Assembly (NCBI GenBank): GCA_945882755.1
Contig: CAMCWS010000007.1
Coordinates: 1-37,766 of the forward strand
Direction of reading: 5' to 3'
Length of the DNA: 37,766 nt
Origin: Bordetella parapertussis
Lineage (GTDB): Bacteria; Pseudomonadota; Gammaproteobacteria; Burkholderiales; Burkholderiaceae_C
The position numbers and the translations under genes were made by a program. Positions 10,436 to 19,296 of this stretch are shown piece after piece. The first letter of the stretch is position 1. The number at the start of each line of letters is the position of its first letter. Below the pieces are notes generated by a model. It was not told the origin of the DNA. It saw only the letters and a list, made by a program, of their open reading frames with translations, and did not search any database.

Positions 10436-10708
10436 TTAAGTAGTGGGGTCAACAATTTCTATGGCCAGAGCGTGAAGACCCTGAGCAATAAATGCGTGCA
10501 GCGCATCATACACAAGCCGATGTTTGGCGACTCTGGTGAGGCCATTGAAGCCAGCGCAGCCGATACGCACCCGAAAGTGGGTGCCTTGACCTGTGCCATC
10601 CGACCCGCTGTGCCCCGCATGGGCTGCGCTTTCATCCACGATGTCCAGCGCGAATGGCTGAAGTTTTTCTTGCAAGGCAAGTTCTAGTTGATCGGCGCTG
10701 ATGTTCAT
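10436..10708 (-). CDS. bolA: BolA-family protein
   Basis: This 90-residue protein matches the BolA fold: an N-terminal helix (ADQLELALQEKLQPFALDIV), a variable loop with DESAAHAGH (His30), then HFRVRI, and the conserved helix segment RVAKHRLVYDAL with His63, ending in LAIEIVDP. BolA proteins partner monothiol glutaredoxins in iron-sulfur cluster handling and, in some bacteria, act on gene expression. The ATG overlaps the yciB stop (ATGA at 10708-10705). No monothiol glutaredoxin gene is in the window. BolA versus IbaG-type assignment is not certain from sequence alone. Confidence 0.9.
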   Translation of the reverse strand: MNISADQLELALQEKLQPFALDIVDESAAHAGHSGSDGTGQGTHFRVRIGCAGFNGLTRVAKHRLVYDALHAFIAQGLHALAIEIVDPTT

Positions 10709-11259
10709 GGGGTTTCTTCCGGTGCAGCTTCATCGTTTTTGATGAAGCGACTGAGGTAGAGGGCTTGAATCACCACAAACACCAGCATCAAACCCATGCC
10801 ACCAAACAGTTTGTAGCTGACCCAAGTGTCAAGGTCAAAGTTATAAGCCACCCACAGGTTGAGCACGCCCATCAAGACAAAAAAGCCAGTCCAAGCCCAC
10901 AGCAAACGCAGCCACACTGGCGCTGGCAGTTCCAACTGCGAGCCCATCAGGCTTTGCAAGAAATTGCGCTTAAACACCAAGTGCCCTAAAGCCAAAGCAG
11001 CACCCATCAGCCAGTACAGTACCGTGGGCTTCCATTTGATGAAGGTGTCATCGTGAAACACCAAGGTCGCGCCGCCAAACAAAACAATAATGACCAGACT
11101 GACCCATTGCATGGCCTCGACCTTGCCATGGCGAAAGTACAGCCAACCAATTTGAAGCAAGGTGGCCGCAATCGCGACCGCTGTGGCCACATAAATGCCT
11201 GCCAGCTTGAAGGTGATGAAAAACAGGGCGATAGGGAGAAAGTCCGTGAGCAGCTTCAT
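10705..11259 (-). CDS. yciB: Inner-membrane septation protein YciB (IspZ)
   Basis: This 184-aa integral membrane protein starts MKLLTDFLPIALFFITFK, the hallmark N-terminus of the YciB/IspZ family, and has about five hydrophobic segments. KWKPTVLYWLMGAALALGH and the end motif NFDLDTWVSYKLFGGMGLM are also characteristic. YciB has been linked to envelope maintenance and cell division; its biochemical activity is unclear. I placed the start at ATG 11259-11257 instead of an upstream in-frame codon at 11283 because it begins the family motif and is preceded by AAGGGC; it leaves one base between the genes. It is followed by bolA with a 4-bp overlap. Confidence 0.92.
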   Translation of the reverse strand: MKLLTDFLPIALFFITFKLAGIYVATAVAIAATLLQIGWLYFRHGKVEAMQWVSLVIIVLFGGATLVFHDDTFIKWKPTVLYWLMGAALALGHLVFKRNFLQSLMGSQLELPAPVWLRLLWAWTGFFVLMGVLNLWVAYNFDLDTWVSYKLFGGMGLMLVFVVIQALYLSRFIKNDEAAPEETP

Positions 11260-11260
11260 A

Positions 11261-11677
11261 TCAGCCCTTGTCTTGGGGGTCAAACTGCAAGGCCGCTGAG
11301 TTCATGCAGTAGCGCAAACCGGTGGGTGCTGGGCCGTCAGGGAAAACATGGCCTAAATGGGCACCACATTGGGCGCACACCGTCTCGGTTCGCACCATGC
11401 CATGTGCTCGGTCAACCCGTTCTTCTATCGCACCCGCCACCGCGCTTTTATAAAAACTGGGCCAACCGCAGCCCGAGTCAAACTTGGTGCTGTCATCAAA
11501 CAGCAGGGCGTCGCAGCAGATGCAGTGGTACTGGCCTTTGGCCCAGTGGTCTTCGTAGCGACCGGTGAAAGCGCGTTCGGTGGCGGCTTGGCGTGTGACT
11601 TCATAGGCCAAAGGTTCTGCGCCTTTGCTGGCCAGCAAGGCTCGCCATTGTTCGGGGGTCTTGGGAAGGTCTGTCAT
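11261..11677 (-). CDS. msrB: Peptide-methionine (R)-S-oxide reductase
   Basis: MsrB reduces the R-epimer of methionine sulfoxide in oxidised proteins. The 138-aa product has two zinc-binding CxxC motifs (Cys52/55 and Cys101/104), the SGCGWPSF signature with candidate recycling Cys70, and the catalytic Cys124 in RYCMNSAAL. There is no signal peptide, so it should act in the cytoplasm. The ATG at 11677 overlaps the stop of selO (ATGA), which argues for this start over an in-frame codon 11 residues upstream. The pairing with selO is functionally sensible, as both deal with redox stress. Confidence 0.95.
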   Translation of the reverse strand: MTDLPKTPEQWRALLASKGAEPLAYEVTRQAATERAFTGRYEDHWAKGQYHCICCDALLFDDSTKFDSGCGWPSFYKSAVAGAIEERVDRAHGMVRTETVCAQCGAHLGHVFPDGPAPTGLRYCMNSAALQFDPQDKG

Positions 11678-13170
11678 GAAGAACAACTGATGGAAATGGT
11701 GCAAGCCCAATCGGGCGGGAAGGCGGCGTAGCTCTCAAAGCCGGGGTGTTCGTCAAACGGCGCACTCAGCAGCTTCAACAAGGTTGCCACCTCAGAAAAG
11801 TCACCCATTTTCGCTTGTCGAATAGCTTGCTCGCCCAAATGGTTGCGCAACACGTATTTAGGGTTGCAAGCCAGCATGGCTTGGGCGCTAAGGGCTAAGT
11901 CTTCTTCGGCCAAACGCGACAGGTACTGCCCCAGCCACACTTGCCAAGCACTTGGCTCTATGAACATATCGCCCACCATGTCAAAGGCAGCTGTTTGTTG
12001 GCCAGTGGCGTAGCCAGCCACGGCTTGGCTCAGGCGTCGCCAAAAAATCGTGAAGTCGGTGCGTTCTGTGGCCAACAGTCGCAAAACCGAGTCGATCAAC
12101 GCGTGCTCACCGGCTTTGACTTCTTTCAGCCCCAGTTTGGCAGCCATGCGAAGGTCCAGTTGCGCTGGGTAGAGAGTTTTGTAAACGTCCAATACCTCAA
12201 CCGCCGCATCTTGGTCTTGGATCAGCGGCAGCAGGGCTTGACCCAAGCAATACAGATTCCAAAACGCGATCTGCGGTTGCCGTGCGTAGGCATAGCGGCC
12301 TTGGTGATCCGAGTGGTTACAAATGTGGGCGGGGTCAAAACCGTCTAAGAATTGGAAAGGGCCGTAGTCGATGGTCAGGCCCAGCAAACTCATGTTGTCG
12401 GTGTTCATCACACCATGGCAGAAGCCCACTGATTGCCAGTGGGCCAAAAGCACAGCAGTGCGTTGCACCACCGTTTCCAACAAGCCCAGATACTGCGCAG
12501 ATCCTTGGGGAAGCGACAAAAGTTCAGGAAAGTGGTTTGCAATGGCATGGTCGGCGAGTTGTTTCAACTCATCCTGCAGTCCAAGGGAAGAGAAGTGCTC
12601 AAAATGGCCAAAGCGCAAAAAGCTGGGTGCCACCCGCGTGACCACCGCAGCCGTTTCCAGTTCTTCTCGCAGCACCTTGTCGGGCGAACCGACGATAGCC
12701 AAGGCGCGGGTAGTGGGAATGCCCAAGCCATGCATGGCTTCGCTGCATAAAAACTCCCGAATGCTTGAGCGCAACACCGCCCGCCCGTCGCCCATGCGGG
12801 AGTAAGGCGTCAGGCCTGCGCCTTTGAGCTGCACTTCTTGTGGACCTGCGGGTGTGTCAATTTCGCCCAGCCACAAAGCCCGTCCGTCACCCAACTGGCC
12901 AGCCCACACGCCAAATTGATGACCGCTGTAAACGCTGGCCAAGGGCTGACTGCCGGGTAAGACCTCGTTTCCCGCCAAGGCTTGCAAGGCCATGGGGCTG
13001 TGCCACCAATCCGCGGGTAAGCCCAAGCTGTGGGCCAAAGCATCGCTGCGACTGACCCAATGCACATCGCGCAGTGGGGCAGCATTTACCGGCGTGAAAA
13101 AAGCGTTTCCCAAAGTGGCGAATCGGTTGCGCCAAACGAGGGCAGATAAAGGGTCAGCCAAAGATTGCAT
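11674..13170 (-). CDS. selO: Protein adenylyltransferase SelO (YdiU family)
   Basis: SelO is a pseudokinase-fold enzyme that transfers AMP to protein substrates, reported for redox-linked targets. The 498-aa product contains [20 protein letters not shown] (nucleotide-binding start), [34 protein letters not shown] and [15 protein letters not shown] with the metal-binding Asp, and ends [14 protein letters not shown], as usual for the family. Bacterial SelO lacks selenocysteine; the final CSS is the conserved C-terminus. I prefer ATG 13170 ([13 protein letters not shown]) to an in-frame TTG nine codons upstream, although neither has a clear ribosome site. It is first in its operon and divergent from the acyl-CoA ligase (66 bp). 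Confidence 0.94.
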   Translation of the reverse strand: MQSLADPLSALVWRNRFATLGNAFFTPVNAAPLRDVHWVSRSDALAHSLGLPADWWHSPMALQALAGNEVLPGSQPLASVYSGHQFGVWAGQLGDGRALWLGEIDTPAGPQEVQLKGAGLTPYSRMGDGRAVLRSSIREFLCSEAMHGLGIPTTRALAIVGSPDKVLREELETAAVVTRVAPSFLRFGHFEHFSSLGLQDELKQLADHAIANHFPELLSLPQGSAQYLGLLETVVQRTAVLLAHWQSVGFCHGVMNTDNMSLLGLTIDYGPFQFLDGFDPAHICNHSDHQGRYAYARQPQIAFWNLYCLGQALLPLIQDQDAAVEVLDVYKTLYPAQLDLRMAAKLGLKEVKAGEHALIDSVLRLLATERTDFTIFWRRLSQAVAGYATGQQTAAFDMVGDMFIEPSAWQVWLGQYLSRLAEEDLALSAQAMLACNPKYVLRNHLGEQAIRQAKMGDFSEVATLLKLLSAPFDEHPGFESYAAFPPDWACTISISCSS

Positions 13171-13224
13171 GGGGAGATTGTGCAAAATACGCCCCAACCT
13201 TTAACCCCACAGGGCGATGACCCT

Positions 13225-13230
13225 AGGAGA
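13225..13230 (+). promoter_or_regulatory. Ribosome binding site deciding the ligase start
   Basis: AGGAGA lies 6 bases before ATG 13237. It supports this start over an in-frame codon 24 residues upstream that would overlap selO. Confidence 0.85.
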
Positions 13231-13236
13231 CTGTCC

Positions 13237-14862
13237 ATGCTCGGACTGATGCAACAACAAGATTTATCTGTCAGCTCTTTGATTGATTTTGCGGAAAAAC
13301 ATCACGGCGATGTAGAAATCGTCTCACGCCGTATTGAAGGCGATATTCACCGCAGCACTTGGGCGACCATTGCCAGTCGATCACGTCAAGTCGCCAATGC
13401 TTTGGACGAATGGAAGATTGGCAAAGGCGCACGGGTGGCGACTTTGGCTTGGAACGGTTACCGGCATTTGGAGTTGTATTTTGGGGTGAGCAGCAGTGGT
13501 CGGGTCATCCACACCCTCAACCCGCGTTTGCACCCCGACCAAATCGTGTGGATTGCCAACCATGCCGAAGACGAGGTCATGTGCTTTGACATGACGTTTT
13601 TGCCAATAGCCCAGCAAATCCATGCGCGTTGCACGTCGGTGAAGCATTGGGTGGCCTTGTGTGATGCTGACAAACTGCCCGCTGACAGCGGCATTCCTGG
13701 ATTGGTCAGCTATGAAAGCTGGATGAGCATACAGTCCAGCGACTACACTTGGCCCACACTGGATGAAAACGCTGCCTCATGCATGTGCTACACCAGCGGC
13801 ACCACAGGCAACCCCAAAGCAGCGCTTTACAGCCACCGCTCCACAGTCCTTCACGCTTACGCTTGCGCCTTGCCCGATGTGATGTGCCTGTCGGCGCGGG
13901 ACTCTATATTGCCAGTGGTGCCCATGTTCCACGTGAGCGCTTGGGGTCTGCCTTACAGCGCTGCCATGGTGGGCGCTAAATTGGTGTTCCCCGGCGCGGC
14001 GCTGGACGGCAAATCCATTTATGAATTGCTAGAGACCGAAAAAGTCACCTTGGCAGCGGGTGTGCCCACGGTGTGGCAAATGCTCTTGGGTCACTTGGGT
14101 GCCAACAACTTGCGCTTCAACTATTTGAAGCGCACCGTGATTGGCGGCTCAGCCTGCCCACCCGCCATGATCCACGCCTTCAACGACCAATACGGCGTGG
14201 AAGTGCTGCACGCTTGGGGCATGACTGAGCTAAGCCCATTGGGAACTTTGTGTACCTTGAAGAACAAACACCTCGATTTGCCCGAAGACCAGAAGATGAA
14301 AATCCGCTTGAAGCAAGGGCGAGCGATTTTCGGCATCGACTTCAAAATCGTGGACGAAAACGGCAAAGAACAAGCCCATGATGGCAAAGCCTATGGCGAT
14401 TTGTTGGTCAAAGGGCCTTGGGTGATTCAAGAATATTTCAAGCAAGAGGGCGCTTCACCCTTGGTGGACGGCTGGTTCCCCACCGGCGACGTGGCAACTG
14501 TGGACGCCGATGGCTATATGCAAATCACCGACCGCAGCAAAGACGTCATCAAATCGGGTGGCGAATGGATCAGCTCCATCGATGTGGAGAATATCGCCAT
14601 GGCCCATCCCGATGTGTTGATGGCGGCTTGTATTGGCATGGCGCATCCCAAGTGGGATGAGCGACCTATCGTGGTGGTGGTACCCAAGCCCGGCAAAACA
14701 CTGGTACGTGAGGAGTTGCTGAAGTTTTACGAGGGGAAAATTGCTAAATGGCAAATTCCCGATGACGCCGTCTTTGTTGAATCTATACCCATAGGCGCAA
14801 CAGGGAAAATGCTCAAGACCAAATTGCGTGAAATATTGAGCACTTATCAACTGCCTGCCTAG
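13237..14862 (+). CDS. Medium/long-chain acyl-CoA ligase (AlkK/DmdB-like)
   Basis: This 541-aa AMP-forming enzyme should activate a carboxylic acid to its CoA thioester via an acyl-adenylate. The P-loop-like motif TSGTTGNPK is at 186-194, [12 protein letters not shown] is the A5-type motif, [26 protein letters not shown] is the hinge/ATP-binding region, and the final domain has the catalytic Lys in [11 protein letters not shown]. The N-terminus ([25 protein letters not shown]) resembles AlkK-type medium-chain ligases and the related DmdB methylthiopropionyl-CoA ligases. It is followed after 68 bp by a Liv-type importer and farther on by fadBA, so a role in feeding beta-oxidation is likely. 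Chain length cannot be read from the sequence, and a DMSP-pathway role is possible but unsupported here. Confidence 0.9.
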   Translation: MLGLMQQQDLSVSSLIDFAEKHHGDVEIVSRRIEGDIHRSTWATIASRSRQVANALDEWKIGKGARVATLAWNGYRHLELYFGVSSSGRVIHTLNPRLHPDQIVWIANHAEDEVMCFDMTFLPIAQQIHARCTSVKHWVALCDADKLPADSGIPGLVSYESWMSIQSSDYTWPTLDENAASCMCYTSGTTGNPKAALYSHRSTVLHAYACALPDVMCLSARDSILPVVPMFHVSAWGLPYSAAMVGAKLVFPGAALDGKSIYELLETEKVTLAAGVPTVWQMLLGHLGANNLRFNYLKRTVIGGSACPPAMIHAFNDQYGVEVLHAWGMTELSPLGTLCTLKNKHLDLPEDQKMKIRLKQGRAIFGIDFKIVDENGKEQAHDGKAYGDLLVKGPWVIQEYFKQEGASPLVDGWFPTGDVATVDADGYMQITDRSKDVIKSGGEWISSIDVENIAMAHPDVLMAACIGMAHPKWDERPIVVVVPKPGKTLVREELLKFYEGKIAKWQIPDDAVFVESIPIGATGKMLKTKLREILSTYQLPA

Positions 14863-14919
14863 GATATTCCCTAGCAGTGAAAACCCCTGTTTGCGATTAG
14901 GCTAGCAGGTATTGCAATC

Positions 14920-14925
14920 AGGAGA
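14920..14925 (+). promoter_or_regulatory. Strong ribosome binding site of the substrate-binding protein gene
   Basis: AGGAGA stands 5 bases before ATG 14931, consistent with high translation of an ABC substrate-binding protein. I found no convincing -35/-10 pair in the 68-bp gap after the ligase gene. Confidence 0.8.
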
Positions 14926-14930
14926 ATTGA

Positions 14931-16163
14931 ATGGCATCGAAAAAAACTTGGCTGGCGTTGACACTCACCAGCATTTTGTCTTTGAACGCTTATGCCCAAA
15001 AGGGTGAAACCGTCAAAATAGCTTGGATTGACCCCTTGTCTGGCCTGATGGCTCCTGTCGGTTCAAACCAGTTGAAAACCCTGCAGTACCTTGCAGAGGA
15101 AACCAACAAAGGCAACCCTGCTGGCGTGAAGTTTGAAATCATTGGCATGGACAACAAACTCAGCCCTGCTGAAAGTTTGAACCAACTCAAGTCTGCCATG
15201 GACCAAGGTGTGCGCTACATCACCCAAGGCAATGGTTCATCGGTGGCAGGTGCTTTGCTTGACGCTGTGAACAAACACAACGAACGCAACCCTGGCAAGG
15301 AAATCATTTTCCTCAACCACTCAGCGGTGGACCCCGATTTCACCAACAGCAAATGCAGCTATTGGCACTTCCGCTTTGACGCGGACACCTCCATGAAGAT
15401 GGAAGCCATGACCACCTTCATCAAGGACATGCCCGAGGTCAAAAAAGTCTTTTTGCTCAACCAAAACTATTCCCATGGTCAGCAAGTGGTCAAGTACGCC
15501 AAGGAAAACCTGAGCCGCAAGCGTCCCGATATTCAAATCGTCGGTGAAGATCTGCATCCTTTGGCGCAAGTGCGTGACTTCGCCCCCTACATTGCCAAAA
15601 TCAAAGCCTCTGGTGCTGACACGGTCATCACAGGTAACTGGGGTTCCGACTTAGCCCTGCTGGTCAAAGCGGCCAATGAGGGCGGCTACAACGGCCGCTT
15701 CTTCACCTACTACACCGGCGTGACCGGCACACCTACGGCTTTGGGCCAAGGCGCTGCAGGCCGTGTCTACCAAGTCAGCTACGCCCACTACAACATGGGT
15801 GGCCGCATGAGCCAGTACATGGCTGGCTTCAAAGCCAAGTACAACGACGATTTGTACACCGGCTCCATGATTGGCATTTTTGATTTGCTGACCCAAGCCA
15901 TGGCCAAAGCCGGCTCCACCGACCCTGTCAAAGTGGCTGCTGCGATGCATGGTCACAAATTCAAGGGCTACAACGGCGACATGGAAATGCGCAAGCTAGA
16001 CCACCAAATGCAGCAAACCTTGTTCATGACCGTATGGCAAAAAACCGATAAAAAATTCCCCTACAGCGCCGAAAACACAGGCATGACCTTGGCACCCGTC
16101 AAAACCTTCGAGCCCTATGTCTCGAGCACACCGACCAGCTGCCAAATGAAGTTGCCCTCCTGA
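14931..16163 (+). CDS. Branched-chain-type ABC importer, periplasmic substrate-binding protein
   Basis: The 410-aa product has a Sec signal peptide (KKTWLALTLTSILSLNAYA, cleavage after residue 22; no lipobox Cys) and the two-lobe LivJ-type fold. It opens VKIAWIDPLSGLMAPVGSNQLKTLQYLAEE, continues with the second-lobe segment KVFLLNQNYSHGQQ, and has GADTVITGNWGSDLALLVKAA. LivJ-family proteins bind amino acids, but many betaproteobacterial members bind other small acids or amides, so the ligand is open. It is encoded before both permeases and both ATPases, so the transporter is complete. The position between an acyl-CoA ligase and fadBA suggests a substrate that is later degraded as a CoA ester; this is inference. 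Confidence 0.92.
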   Translation: MASKKTWLALTLTSILSLNAYAQKGETVKIAWIDPLSGLMAPVGSNQLKTLQYLAEETNKGNPAGVKFEIIGMDNKLSPAESLNQLKSAMDQGVRYITQGNGSSVAGALLDAVNKHNERNPGKEIIFLNHSAVDPDFTNSKCSYWHFRFDADTSMKMEAMTTFIKDMPEVKKVFLLNQNYSHGQQVVKYAKENLSRKRPDIQIVGEDLHPLAQVRDFAPYIAKIKASGADTVITGNWGSDLALLVKAANEGGYNGRFFTYYTGVTGTPTALGQGAAGRVYQVSYAHYNMGGRMSQYMAGFKAKYNDDLYTGSMIGIFDLLTQAMAKAGSTDPVKVAAAMHGHKFKGYNGDMEMRKLDHQMQQTLFMTVWQKTDKKFPYSAENTGMTLAPVKTFEPYVSSTPTSCQMKLPS

Positions 16164-16182
16164 TAGCGGCATTGGCGCTGCT

Positions 16183-16215
16183 GGCGCTGCCACAGGTTGA
16201 TACTGTGACAGCGCC
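16183..16215 (+). other. Intercistronic hairpin between binding protein and permease genes
   Basis: GGCGCTG (16183-16189) pairs with CAGCGCC (16209-16215), and CACAG (16191-16195) with CTGTG (16203-16207), separated by one C/A mismatch, with a 7-base loop. There is no U-tract, so it is not a classical terminator. In many ABC operons such a structure protects the 3' end of the abundant binding-protein mRNA or lowers downstream expression, and that is the likely role here. Confidence 0.75.
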
Positions 16216-16232
16216 TCTTGCCATGATCTGAC

Positions 16233-17264
16233 ATGGAATTTTTTCTTATCTCCTCGCTCAATGGCTTGAGCTATGGCTTGTTGCTGTTCATGCTCAGCTC
16301 GGGGCTGACGCTGATCTTCAGCATGATGGGGGTGCTGAACTTTGCACACGCCAGTTTTTACATGCTGGGGGCATATTTCGGCTACACCCTAGAGAGCCGC
16401 ATCGGGTTTTGGCCAGCCTTGGTTTTGGCTCCGCTGCTCACCGGTGCCGCTGGTGCCTTGTTCGAGAGCAAGGTACTGCGCAAAGTCCACAAAATGGGCC
16501 ATGTGTCTGAACTTCTGGTCACATTCGGGCTGTCTTACATCGTGTTGGAATTGGTGCAACTGCTGTGGGGCCGTGTGGCGGTGGAATTCACCCCACCTGC
16601 GTTCTTGCAGGGGCCAGTCTTTACCCTCATCAACCATGGGCAACTGGGCTTGTCATTGGTGGCAGGTGTTGGCGGCGAGATCTGCCAAGCCACGGACACC
16701 GCCGTGCGCATTGTCTGCACCCCTTTCCCTGCTACCCGCGCTTTCATCATGGTCACAGCCATCGCCATGGTCATCAGCCTGTGGTGGGTGTTGACCCGTA
16801 CCCGAGCCGGTCTCATCATCCAAGCGGCTTTGACGCATCCCGAAACCGTTGAAACCTTGGGCCACAACGTGCCGCGGGTGTTCATGCTGGTGTTTGCCAT
16901 GGGCACGGGCTTGGCTGGCTTGGCAGGGGTGATTGGCGGCTTTACCTTCATCACCGAACCTGCCATGGCAGCGACCGTGGGTTCTGTTATTTTTGTGGTG
17001 GTGGTGGTGGGTGGCATGGGGTCGCTGAGCGGTGCTTTTTTGGCCTCGCTGGTCATTGGCATCGTGCAAACCTTTGCGGTGGCGATCGACTATTCGCTCC
17101 TGCAACTGTTCAAAGACGTGGGCGTGGTGTTGTCTACCGACTGGCAAAACAACAGCTTCATCAAACTCACGGTGTCGCAAGTCGCCCCCATCTTGCCCTA
17201 CCTGATGTTGGTGCTGATTTTGATCTTTCGCCCTCGCGGCTTACTTGGCAAACGGGACACCTGA
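16233..17264 (+). CDS. livH: Branched-chain-type ABC transporter permease, LivH family
   Basis: This 343-aa inner-membrane protein has about eight hydrophobic segments. It begins MEFFLISSLNGLSYGLLLFM, followed by GLTLIFSMMGVLNFAHASFYMLGAY, the classic LivH signature, and ends LMLVLILIFRPRGLLGKRDT. It is longer than typical LivH (about 290-310 aa) because of a periplasmic-looking insert around GEICQATDTAVRIVCTPFPA that contains two cysteines. It should pair with the LivM homologue encoded 2 bp downstream to form the channel. The ribosome site before ATG 16233 is weak. Confidence 0.92.
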   Translation: MEFFLISSLNGLSYGLLLFMLSSGLTLIFSMMGVLNFAHASFYMLGAYFGYTLESRIGFWPALVLAPLLTGAAGALFESKVLRKVHKMGHVSELLVTFGLSYIVLELVQLLWGRVAVEFTPPAFLQGPVFTLINHGQLGLSLVAGVGGEICQATDTAVRIVCTPFPATRAFIMVTAIAMVISLWWVLTRTRAGLIIQAALTHPETVETLGHNVPRVFMLVFAMGTGLAGLAGVIGGFTFITEPAMAATVGSVIFVVVVVGGMGSLSGAFLASLVIGIVQTFAVAIDYSLLQLFKDVGVVLSTDWQNNSFIKLTVSQVAPILPYLMLVLILIFRPRGLLGKRDT

Positions 17265-17266
17265 GC

Positions 17267-18535
17267 ATGTCAAACCTGTTGTCTCGCTATGGTCTTTGGC
17301 TGGGTTTTGCCATGGTACTACTGGCTGCCCCGTTGATGTTCACCAGCAATTTGTCGCAAACCATGTTGTCGCAAATGGGCATTGCCATCATTGCTTGTCT
17401 GTCCTACAACTTGCTGCTGGGGCAGGGCGGCATGTTGAGTTTTGGCCACGCGGTCTACAGCGGCATGGGCAGCTACTTCGCCATTCACGCCCTTAACGCC
17501 ATTGGGCAGGGTAGTTTGCACCTGCCGGTGGTGCTGCTGCCTTTGGTGGGCGGTTTGGCTGGCATGGGGTTCGCCATTTTGCTAGGCTATGTCACCACCA
17601 AAAAATCGGGCACCACGTTCTCCATGATCACGCTGGGCATGGCCGAGTTGGTGTTTGCCATGTCGCTGATGTTCTCAGAGTTTTTCGGCGGTGAAGCGGG
17701 GGTGTCTGCCAACCGCGTGGTGGGTGAGGCTTTCATGGGCATCACCTTTGGGCCGCAGCGTCAGGTGTATTACCTCATCGCTTTTTACACCTTTGTATCG
17801 GTGGCCTTGTTGTATGCCTTGACCCAAACCCCTTTGGGTCGCATCTTGAACGCGGTGCGTGACAACCCAGAACGTGTGGAGTTCGTGGGCTACAACACCC
17901 AGCAAGTACGTTACCGCGCCTTCATCATTGCAGGATTTTTTGCAGGTATTGCGGGTGGCTTGGGTGCGATCAATTTCGAGATCGTCACCGCCGAAGTGGT
18001 CGGTCCTGCGCGTTCGGGGTCTTATTTGTTGTTCACCTTTTTAGGTGGCGCCACCTTCTTCTTTGGCCCTATTTTGGGCGGCATTTTGATGGTGTTGGCC
18101 TTTGTGCTGCTGTCTGAAATCACCAAAGCGTGGTTGCTGTATTTGGGCTTGGTGTTTTTGTTCATGGTGGTTTATGCGCCTGGTGGTTTTGCAGGCTTGA
18201 TCATGATGAACCTCAGGATTGCCAAAACTGGCGCTCTCAAGCGCTTGCTGCCCTCCTACGCAGGCTTAGGGGTGGCCATGGCTTTGATGTTGGCGGGTGC
18301 AGGCGCTTTGGTGGAGATGATTTACCACCTGCAACTCGACGGTGGCAACGGTTCACAACTCCCCTTCGCGGGTTGGGTTCTGCAGACTGACAGCGCAACC
18401 ACATGGGGCGTCTCAGTGGCCTTGCTCGCCATTGGTTTGTTGGTGTTTGAAACGGTGCGTCGCCGCTTTGCCCTGATTTGGGGCGATATACAAACCGAGA
18501 TTGCCGCCGCGCAACAAGCCAAGGAGGCGTCATGA
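17267..18535 (+). CDS. livM: Branched-chain-type ABC transporter permease, LivM family
   Basis: The 422-aa membrane protein shows the LivM signature LSYNLLLGQGGMLSFGHAVY, the ATPase-contact region TPLGRILNAVRDNPERVEFVG, and about ten hydrophobic segments. After PGGFAGLIMMNLRIAK there is an extra C-terminal stretch with two further hydrophobic segments, making it longer than the usual 330-400 residues. Its stop overlaps the ATG of the next ATPase gene (ATGA), supporting translational coupling. It forms the second half of the membrane channel. Confidence 0.92.
   Translation: MSNLLSRYGLWLGFAMVLLAAPLMFTSNLSQTMLSQMGIAIIACLSYNLLLGQGGMLSFGHAVYSGMGSYFAIHALNAIGQGSLHLPVVLLPLVGGLAGMGFAILLGYVTTKKSGTTFSMITLGMAELVFAMSLMFSEFFGGEAGVSANRVVGEAFMGITFGPQRQVYYLIAFYTFVSVALLYALTQTPLGRILNAVRDNPERVEFVGYNTQQVRYRAFIIAGFFAGIAGGLGAINFEIVTAEVVGPARSGSYLLFTFLGGATFFFGPILGGILMVLAFVLLSEITKAWLLYLGLVFLFMVVYAPGGFAGLIMMNLRIAKTGALKRLLPSYAGLGVAMALMLAGAGALVEMIYHLQLDGGNGSQLPFAGWVLQTDSATTWGVSVALLAIGLLVFETVRRRFALIWGDIQTEIAAAQQAKEAS
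18521..18527 (+). promoter_or_regulatory. Shine-Dalgarno deciding the LivG start
   Basis: AAGGAGG, a perfect match to the 16S tail, lies 4 bases before ATG 18532. It fixes the start of the ATPase gene even though the frame stays open 18 codons upstream inside livM. Confidence 0.9.
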
Positions 18536-19296
18536 GTGATTCGTCGTTTTCGCTGGACATCCAAGGCCTGACCAAGCAATTTGGCAAGACAGAAATCATC
18601 CGTGGGGTGAACTTACAGGTGAAGGCGGGTGAGCGGGTTGCCATCATCGGCCCCAATGGTGCTGGCAAATCCACCTTGTTCAACCTGATCAGTGGTCGCT
18701 TTGCACCCACCTCGGGCAGCATCAGCCTGAAAGGCCAACGCATTGATGGGCTCAAGCCCTTTGAGATTAACCGCTTGGGTTTGTCGCGCAGCTTTCAAAT
18801 CACCAACATCTTCCCCAAACTCAGCGTGTTTGAAAACCTGCGCTGTGCAGTGTTGTGGAGCTTGGGCCACCGTTACAGCTTTTGGTCCTTCTTGGGCAAT
18901 TTGAAAGACGCCAACGAATTGGCCGAGAACTGGATGCAGCGCATACGCTTGGCGTCCAAGCGTGACACCTTGGCCATGAACCTGACCTATGCCGAGCAAC
19001 GTGCTTTGGAAATTGGCATCACCATGGCCGGTGGCGCCGAGGTGGTGTTGCTCGATGAGCCCACGGCGGGCATGAACAACAGCGAGACCGAGCGTTTCAG
19101 TGGCCTCATCAAAGAAGTCACCCAAGGCAAAACCTTGCTGGCAGTGGAGCACGATATGGGCGTGGTGTTTGGCTTGGCCGACAAAATCGCGGTGCTGGTT
19201 TATGGCGAAATCATTGCGTTTGACACTCCCGACAAAGTCCGCGCCAACGCCTTGGTGCAAGAGGCCTATTTGGGCAGTTTGCAAGAGGACCATTGA
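18532..19296 (+). CDS. livG: Branched-chain-type ABC transporter ATPase, LivG family
   Basis: The 254-aa ATPase has Walker A GPNGAGKST (from residue 40), the Q-loop region GLSRSFQITNIFPKLSVFENL, an ABC signature variant LTYAEQRALEIG, and Walker B VVLLDEPTAGMN with the catalytic Glu, then the switch His in LLAVEHDMGVVFGLAD. The signature LTYAEQ departs from the common LSYGQQ but is in the right place. The C-terminal LivG tail (VLVYGEIIAFDTPDKVR, VQEAYLGS) is intact. It powers the importer together with LivF. Confidence 0.94.
   Translation: MSDSSFSLDIQGLTKQFGKTEIIRGVNLQVKAGERVAIIGPNGAGKSTLFNLISGRFAPTSGSISLKGQRIDGLKPFEINRLGLSRSFQITNIFPKLSVFENLRCAVLWSLGHRYSFWSFLGNLKDANELAENWMQRIRLASKRDTLAMNLTYAEQRALEIGITMAGGAEVVLLDEPTAGMNNSETERFSGLIKEVTQGKTLLAVEHDMGVVFGLADKIAVLVYGEIIAFDTPDKVRANALVQEAYLGSLQEDH

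Noticed and set aside
16164..16232. Rho-independent terminator after the binding-protein gene
   Set aside because: The hairpin at 16183-16215 has no U-tract; a stability or attenuation role is more likely.
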